Of a stretch of DNA of 64,000 bases, positions 59,497 through 64,000 are shown in pieces. Position 1 is the first letter of the stretch; each line of letters opens with the position of its first letter. A model generated the notes under the pieces. That model worked only from the letters and a program-made list of their open reading frames with translations. It had not been told where the DNA came from and made no database searches. Origin of the DNA: CAYZHM01 sp964478225 (GTDB lineage Bacteria; Pseudomonadota; Alphaproteobacteria; Micavibrionales; Micavibrionaceae); contig CAYZHM010000001.1 of the NCBI GenBank assembly GCA_964478225.1, positions 248,001 to 312,000 on the forward strand, read 5' to 3'. The position numbers and the translations under genes were made by a program.

Positions 59497-60351
59497 ATGG
59501 TCTCATTCCGAGATACACAGCCTACAAGACGACAATTTATATCCACTGCTCTTGCCGCGACTGCCGCCGGAGCCCTCCTTTCTCTCCCTTTTAATCTTCG
59601 TGCCGACGGCACCACTCCTTCGGATATGGATAGCATTGAAAGCAAGATGAGGGAGCATATAGCCGAAGAAGTCAGAAAAGAACTGGCGAAGAAAATTTCT
59701 GAAAAAAAGGATATGGACTACATTCAAAAAGCTTACCGGCTGAAAAGTGAAAGCTCAGCGTGGTGTGCGCTTTTTGCTGGTGAAATGTGGCGACGCGGCA
59801 TCGGGGAATACCCATGGAAGGATTTTGAATGGAAGAGATTTGGTATTATAGGCGATCCACCTCATCGCTTTACCCGCAACCTCCTCTTGTGGGCAAAAGG
59901 GAGTGGCACTCTTCTTAAAAACAATCCGGAGAACAGAGACAAAATTAAAGTTGGCGATATGACCGTCTTTCAATGGAAATATCAAAGGGAGGGCAATCGC
60001 AAAGAAGGAAAGATTATACCTGAATGGGCAAAGGCTGTTCCTGAGATTGATAACCCTGAAGAATATTGGGGTAATCACGCGGAAATTGTTTTAGAGGTTA
60101 CTCCTGAGGGTGTTTTGCTTGGAGGGGGTAATTATCATGACAACCTCGGCAACAAGACTGCGACTGAAATGCATGGAAAAATTAAGGGGTGTACCAAGGA
60201 GCGCTTTGTGCGCTGGAATGATCCTGACTTGTGTTATTTTATAAGCCCAGTAACGCCAAAAACTCTGGAAGTATTTGCCAGTCACCACCTGCAGAATGCC
60301 CCAAAAACTCAAATCGCATCCTCAGGTGTCGATGGTATCTCTCCGCGATGA
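59497..60351 (+). CDS. Tat-exported CHAP/NlpC-P60-like protein
   Basis: The 284-aa protein starts with a twin-arginine signal (TRRQFISTALAATAAGALLS). A helical region about residues 45-80 is followed by a papain-like cysteine-peptidase pattern: Cys in SSAWCALFAGEMWRRGIGE (Cys90), GDMTVFQWKYQREG, and His in WGNHAEIVLEVTPEGVLLGG (His194), then GNYHDNLGN. The layout resembles CHAP or NlpC/P60 amidases acting on peptidoglycan; the exact family is not certain. Its last 30 nt overlap the convergent antiporter gene. Confidence 0.72.
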   Translation: MVSFRDTQPTRRQFISTALAATAAGALLSLPFNLRADGTTPSDMDSIESKMREHIAEEVRKELAKKISEKKDMDYIQKAYRLKSESSAWCALFAGEMWRRGIGEYPWKDFEWKRFGIIGDPPHRFTRNLLLWAKGSGTLLKNNPENRDKIKVGDMTVFQWKYQREGNRKEGKIIPEWAKAVPEIDNPEEYWGNHAEIVLEVTPEGVLLGGGNYHDNLGNKTATEMHGKIKGCTKERFVRWNDPDLCYFISPVTPKTLEVFASHHLQNAPKTQIASSGVDGISPR

Positions 60352-61563
60352 ACGCCGTCTGGTGGTGTTTTTAAGCACCTCTTTAATCGGCGGGGTCCAG
60401 TATTGAAATCTGCGCACAAGATAAAGCCAAAGCGGCGTGATGATCATGCTCAAAGAAATCATTGCCATGACGAATTTGTAACTTTCCTGGCCGATTGTTC
60501 CTACTGCAAGGCCTGATGCGGCGAGAATGAATGAAAACTCCCCTACTTGGCTTAACACTGCGCCGGCGACCAAGGCTTCCGATGTTTTCATACCCTGCCA
60601 GCGAAGGACGGCCACGTTGACGACGGTCTTGATGATCATCGTCAAGAGGAGAAGTAATAACGTTGCCTGCCATTCGCGTTTCAGAAACTCTAAGTCAATT
60701 AACAACCCAATCGAAAGAAAAAACACCATGATCGTGACATCGAAAATAGGCTTGGCATGAAGTTCAAGAAGCTTCTTCTTGCGGGTTTGACCAAGCGCGA
60801 GACCAGCAAGAAATGCACCATAGGCTGCGGAAATTCCAAATAGACCCGCTATGGCGGCGGCGGTAAAGCAAAAAGCCAGAGCGGTGATGGCCGTTTGCCC
60901 CTTGATAACTTGTCCCTGGAATTTTTCAAACTTTTCCCAAGCCATCGTGAAATATTTTGGCTGCGTATTAAACATATAGACTAAACCGCTCAACACGAAA
61001 ATTGCCCCTGCGAGACGGATCAATCCTTCTGTGTTAAAGCCGTTGTCAGTGCTCAGCGCCCCCATGATCAAAAGCATCGGGATAAATGCGATGTCCTGAG
61101 CGATCAGAACCCCTGTGCTGTTCTGGCCGATAGCGCTTTCTTTCAAGTCCATATCATCAATAATCTTCAGGGCGACAGCCGTACTACTGAGGGAGACTGC
61201 AAAGCCTAACAAAATCATACGGTTCAAGGGCCAACCGAAAAAGACGCCGAGAATGATCATCAAGATCAATCCCACGGCAATTTGTACGCCTACGGTCGTG
61301 ATCGAGACTTTGGCGATTGCCTTAAACTTACTGAGATCCAACTCTAAACCGGCGATAAAAAGCAAAAGCAAGATCCCAACTTCTGCCATTAGCGAGACAT
61401 CTTCGCTATCGCTTACCACACCCAGAAATGAAGGCCCCAGCAGCAAACCGACCATGATATAGCCGACAAGGACAGGCTGTCTCATTTTCTGAAACACTGC
61501 ACCCCCCGCAAAGGCAGCAGCAAGCACAACGGCGATATGCGTGAGAGCGTGGTAATTATCCAT
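60322..61563 (-). CDS. CPA2-family cation:proton antiporter (KefB-like, truncated regulatory domain)
   Basis: The 413-aa integral membrane protein has about 12 membrane segments. Typical sequence includes QPVLVGYIMVGLLLGPSFLG, LLLLFIAGLELDLSKFKAIA, the ion-binding region LSSTAVALKIIDDMDLKESA and LAGLALGQTRKKKLLELHAK. It ends with a short basic tail and lacks the TrkA-N (RCK) domain of KefB/KefC. It probably exchanges K+ or Na+ for protons. Confidence 0.9.
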   Translation of the reverse strand: MDNYHALTHIAVVLAAAFAGGAVFQKMRQPVLVGYIMVGLLLGPSFLGVVSDSEDVSLMAEVGILLLLFIAGLELDLSKFKAIAKVSITTVGVQIAVGLILMIILGVFFGWPLNRMILLGFAVSLSSTAVALKIIDDMDLKESAIGQNSTGVLIAQDIAFIPMLLIMGALSTDNGFNTEGLIRLAGAIFVLSGLVYMFNTQPKYFTMAWEKFEKFQGQVIKGQTAITALAFCFTAAAIAGLFGISAAYGAFLAGLALGQTRKKKLLELHAKPIFDVTIMVFFLSIGLLIDLEFLKREWQATLLLLLLTMIIKTVVNVAVLRWQGMKTSEALVAGAVLSQVGEFSFILAASGLAVGTIGQESYKFVMAMISLSMIITPLWLYLVRRFQYWTPPIKEVLKNTTRRRSSRRDTIDT

Positions 61564-61683
61564 GGATTTACTGTAGCTTAAATTGTGAAATTTTCCATAC
61601 TTAAATCCGGTGAATCGCTTGCGTATGGCTGAGAAAACTGTTAACCGTTTTGAAGATCTTCAGCTTTTCAGAAGGATTTTTGG

Positions 61684-62262
61684 ATGATGAAATTATTAAT
61701 GCATGCCTTTGCTGTTGTGCTGTTATTTTCTTCTCTTATTTTGCCAGCCCATGCCGGGAATGCGCTCTCGACAACACTTATAGAAAGTTTTTTGGCGAGT
61801 ATGCCCGATGTTGAGTCTTTGGCTCAAACCATGAAGGATGAGGGTAAAAACGATGTTTTGAAACAGCGTATGACCGCTGATTTATCAGAGAAGTTTAATC
61901 CCTACAGCCTTGGTGTCAGCGCACTTAAGGCAGAGTTTCCATCTGATTACGAGAAACTGGGGACCATCGTTGGTTCGCACGGTTTTTCGTCTGCTGAGAA
62001 TTGGGCCAATACGGCTGATATGATTATGCAGGCCTACGTTGCGCTTAAGGCTGATGCCGCGGGTATGATGCAGAAAATGGAAGAGGCCAAAGCACAGATT
62101 CCACCGGAATTGCTAGCTCAGATGCCCCCCGATGCCAAGGCCGAGATGGACCGAAGCTTTAAAATGGCTGAAAATCTTAGCAAAACACCAAAAGAAAATG
62201 TTGCAGCGGTAAGCCCTTACATGCAACAAATTGAGGCCATGATGGCCAAAAGCGAGGATTAG
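61684..62262 (+). CDS. Exported helical protein, unknown function
   Basis: The 192-aa protein has a signal peptide (MKLLMHAFAVVLLFSSLILP, then AHAGN) and an all-helical mature part rich in Met, Ala and Lys (AQTMKDEGKNDVLKQRMTAD, MQKMEEAKAQIPPELLAQMP). AAGGA lies 7 nt upstream. No family was recognised. It lies 17 nt before tRNA-Ile. Confidence 0.72.
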   Translation: MMKLLMHAFAVVLLFSSLILPAHAGNALSTTLIESFLASMPDVESLAQTMKDEGKNDVLKQRMTADLSEKFNPYSLGVSALKAEFPSDYEKLGTIVGSHGFSSAENWANTADMIMQAYVALKADAAGMMQKMEEAKAQIPPELLAQMPPDAKAEMDRSFKMAENLSKTPKENVAAVSPYMQQIEAMMAKSED

Positions 62263-62279
62263 GATATAATTTTCAAAGG

Positions 62280-62356
62280 GGGCCTGTAGCTCAGTTGGTT
62301 AGAGCAGTCCGCTCATAACGGATTGGTCGCTGGTTCAAGTCCGGCCAGGCCCACCA
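62280..62356 (+). tRNA. tRNA-Ile2 (anticodon CAU, lysidine type)
   Basis: A 77-nt cloverleaf: acceptor GGGCCTG / CAGGCCC, A discriminator, encoded CCA. Anticodon loop CTCATAA gives CAU. The body (GGTCGCTGGTTCAAGTCC) resembles tRNA-Ile2, whose C34 is made lysidine by TilS to read AUA; it is not initiator-like. Confidence 0.92.
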
Positions 62357-62380
62357 CCCCTTCTCTAATTTATAAAAATG

Positions 62381-62424
62381 AAAACCCCTCGACTGGATCA
62401 GTCGTTGCGGATCAAGGGTTTTTT
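62381..62424 (+). terminator. Possible terminator after tRNA-Ile
   Basis: A composite hairpin: outer stem AAAACCC / GGGTTTT, inner stem CGACT / AGTCG (62390-62404), followed by six T. The end of the minus-strand gene at 62398 lies inside it, so it could serve both strands. Confidence 0.45.
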
Positions 62425-62643
62425 ATCTGCCTGCGAAGCTGGCTTTGGCTTATGAGGGCCTTCTAGTTCACTCGGTTCTGCCGCCTCTTCTTTTTCTGCA
62501 GAGGTGACATCTTCTCTTTTCGGATTTTCTACCCCCTCATCATAGGACACAGGAGCTATTGACAAATCGCGCAATAAATAAGGCTCCTCCGCGAAAGCGG
62601 GGATGGTAACAGCCGTTAATAGGATTATTATAAAAAGTCTCAT
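62398..62643 (-). CDS. Small exported protein, unknown function
   Basis: The 81-aa protein has a clear signal peptide (MRLFIIILLTAVTIPAFAEE) and a short, charged, probably disordered mature part rich in Glu, Lys and Pro. No family was recognised. It lies 50 nt downstream of the SET-like gene on the same strand. Confidence 0.6.
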   Translation of the reverse strand: MRLFIIILLTAVTIPAFAEEPYLLRDLSIAPVSYDEGVENPKREDVTSAEKEEAAEPSELEGPHKPKPASQADKKPLIRND

Positions 62644-62693
62644 AATGCTTAATGTTTTAGAACACTTTGCCTCAAAAACAAAGTTAAAAATAT

Positions 62694-63929
62694 TTAGGCG
62701 GCCATGGCCTCGGCGTAGAAAGGATAGGATTTTATATTCTGCAGCTGAACTTCGATCATGCGCTTTGCATTTTCAACTGCGATTTTACTTGAGTCCTTAG
62801 GTACGAAATTGGCAAAGGCTGTCTGCAATTCTTCATAATATTTGATATTGCGCTGTAATATCTCATGTTCCACATAGGATACCGCCCGCCTGATTTGCTC
62901 TTCGCTTTGTCCGCAATCGCTGAAGACATGCCTGAAAATGCGGCGAATGGATTGAGGCGCCCCCAATTGCGGAATCTTTATAGTGCTGAGATGTATTTTG
63001 GTCTTATCTTTTGATCGTTTTATATTTGGCAAATAGAACTTCAGATCTTTTAAAGAATCTGGAATTATGCCGGAATACGCCACACCGGCCTGTGCATCGA
63101 TTTCAACCCTTGGAAATCCTGCTATCTCCAAAACCATCGGGATGGACCTTACAAAGGTGCTGTTTTCCTCCACATAGCCATGGAAGAGAAATTGCTGCAG
63201 GCAGTCGCTTGCTCCGTAGCAAAATGATAATTCGTTGGTTCCTGATGCGGAATAGGCTTTGATTTGCGCCTCATAATAGTCCTTGTCATCCCTCTTGTGT
63301 CCCGATATGCGGTAGCCGTTGGGATGATGGTTAAAATATTCAATGAAGGGCAGAATAAAATTTTCATTAACCCCGCCCTTTATTACATTCGATGGCAAGG
63401 CGCAGAAAGTCTCAGACTCTTGAAGCCAGATAGAGCGGAGGATAACGAAGTTCCTCAAAAATATTCTATCCTTTCGAGAGCTATATTGAGAGCGCCTGTA
63501 TTTTGATCCGCCAAAGGGGTTTTTACTAAAACGGGTCATGAGAAGATTAAAAACGTCTTCATCATCAAAATATAAATTAATGATTGAATTGGTTTTGTAA
63601 TCTGTGAATTTATCCGTGGCGCTATAGAGTTCGGCAATAACTTCTAGTACTTCGGCTTGAGTATTTTGAAGCCCTGTGTAGGATTCCACGCAAATTTTCT
63701 CGTCTTTCAGACCAAAGGCAATCTGCTCAATAGGAAGAAACATTGTAGGCGGAACAAGGAGGACTGTTTGTTTTTCTTCTATAGGGCTGGCTGAGTGGAT
63801 GCTGAAATCCCCATCCCGGCAAGCGATGATCATATCTTTGTGAAAATAGGCATCCTGCTTTAGAGCAAGATCGTGAAGCTTGCTGAGCAATGTCTTTGTG
63901 CGCGAGTCATCGCAGATGATTTCTACCAT
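62694..63929 (-). CDS. SET-domain-like protein (Rubisco-LSMT-type layout)
   Basis: The 411-aa cytoplasmic protein shows a split SET domain. The N-terminal part is FSIHSASPIEEKQTVLLVPP (residues 42-61). The catalytic half starts ILPFIEYFNHHPNGYRIS (192-209, with the conserved Asn-His) and continues NELSFCYGASDCLQQFLFHG and YVEENSTFVRS (232-262), matching the ELxxxYGxxxNxxLLxxYGF pattern. A helical C-terminal domain fits the LSMT substrate-binding lobe. It is probably a protein lysine methyltransferase, though several SET residues have changed. Start 63929 has AAGGA 5 nt upstream; the frame is open to 63983. Confidence 0.68.
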   Translation of the reverse strand: MVEIICDDSRTKTLLSKLHDLALKQDAYFHKDMIIACRDGDFSIHSASPIEEKQTVLLVPPTMFLPIEQIAFGLKDEKICVESYTGLQNTQAEVLEVIAELYSATDKFTDYKTNSIINLYFDDEDVFNLLMTRFSKNPFGGSKYRRSQYSSRKDRIFLRNFVILRSIWLQESETFCALPSNVIKGGVNENFILPFIEYFNHHPNGYRISGHKRDDKDYYEAQIKAYSASGTNELSFCYGASDCLQQFLFHGYVEENSTFVRSIPMVLEIAGFPRVEIDAQAGVAYSGIIPDSLKDLKFYLPNIKRSKDKTKIHLSTIKIPQLGAPQSIRRIFRHVFSDCGQSEEQIRRAVSYVEHEILQRNIKYYEELQTAFANFVPKDSSKIAVENAKRMIEVQLQNIKSYPFYAEAMAA

Positions 63930-64000
63930 GTTTATCCTTGGACCATCTCCTTTGATCCAAGTTGATTCGTAGCACGATTCCAATTTGATACAATCAGAAC

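Noticed and set aside
1..64000. CRISPR arrays, insertion sequences, rRNA operons
   Set aside because: No regularly spaced direct repeats, transposase motifs or rRNA sequence were seen.

Overview
The window looks like chromosome from an alphaproteobacterium. The order dapF-mtaB-ftsY / ffh-rpsP-rimM-trmD-rplS-leuC-leuD-leuB, families typical of the class (DUF2336, DUF3126, OlsB/OlsA, rhizobial-type glutamine synthetase II), and alanine-rich tails on ribosomal proteins S16 and L19 all point there. The rare MSHA/T4aP-like pilus locus would suit a Micavibrio/Rhodospirillales-like lineage, but that placement is a guess. Genes are densely packed, with many 4-nt stop/start overlaps and no rRNA, IS element or CRISPR array seen.

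Layout: (1) 1-6.3 kb: a truncated phage MuF-like gene with a peptidoglycan-binding-like N-terminus, an M48 lipoprotein protease and a secreted nuclease whose start codons overlap, prolyl iminopeptidase, phosphoglycerate kinase and a DUF2336 protein. (2) 6.3-12.2 kb: a small hydrophilic protein behind a CtrA-like half-site array, then amn, ftsY, mtaB, a YgjV-like gene and dapF on the minus strand. (3) 12.3-21.5 kb: ffh, the rpsP-rimM-HAD-trmD-rplS cluster, and leuC-leuD-leuB interleaved with an HD-GYP-like gene and an FkbM methyltransferase. (4) 21.5-38.8 kb: a minus-strand type IV pilus locus, in transcription order pilB, pilC, PilM/PilN fusion, PilO, PilP-like, ABC ATPase, TPR protein, pilD, pilT, pilU, secretin, ABC permease, membrane TPR-like protein, membrane AraC regulator, major prepilin. 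(5) 39-42.4 kb: glutamine synthetase II, a toxin-antitoxin pair, tRNA-Arg and an OmpA-like secreted protein behind a possible 21-residue leader ORF. (6) 42.4-50.2 kb: ornithine-lipid synthesis (olsB-olsA), small secreted proteins including two tandem cysteine-rich paralogues, and a lipid A block (waaA-lpxK-lpxL). (7) 50.2-64 kb: a class I phosphodiesterase-like HD protein, class II DAHP synthase, three small orphan genes, nadE, gltX, trmJ, rpsD, a Tat-exported CHAP/NlpC-like protein, a CPA2 antiporter, tRNA-Ile(CAU) and a SET-domain-like protein.

The most interesting region is the pilus locus. It holds a nearly complete machine with two retraction ATPases, one major pilin, a dedicated ABC transporter reminiscent of Myxococcus PilG-PilH-PilI, and its own membrane-embedded regulator. 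Other points of note are the tandem cysteine-rich secreted paralogues, the SET-domain and class I PDE-like proteins, the MuF fusion at the left edge, a probable AUA start for pilC, and the CtrA-like array. Assignments rest on reading motifs by eye; no database search was run.
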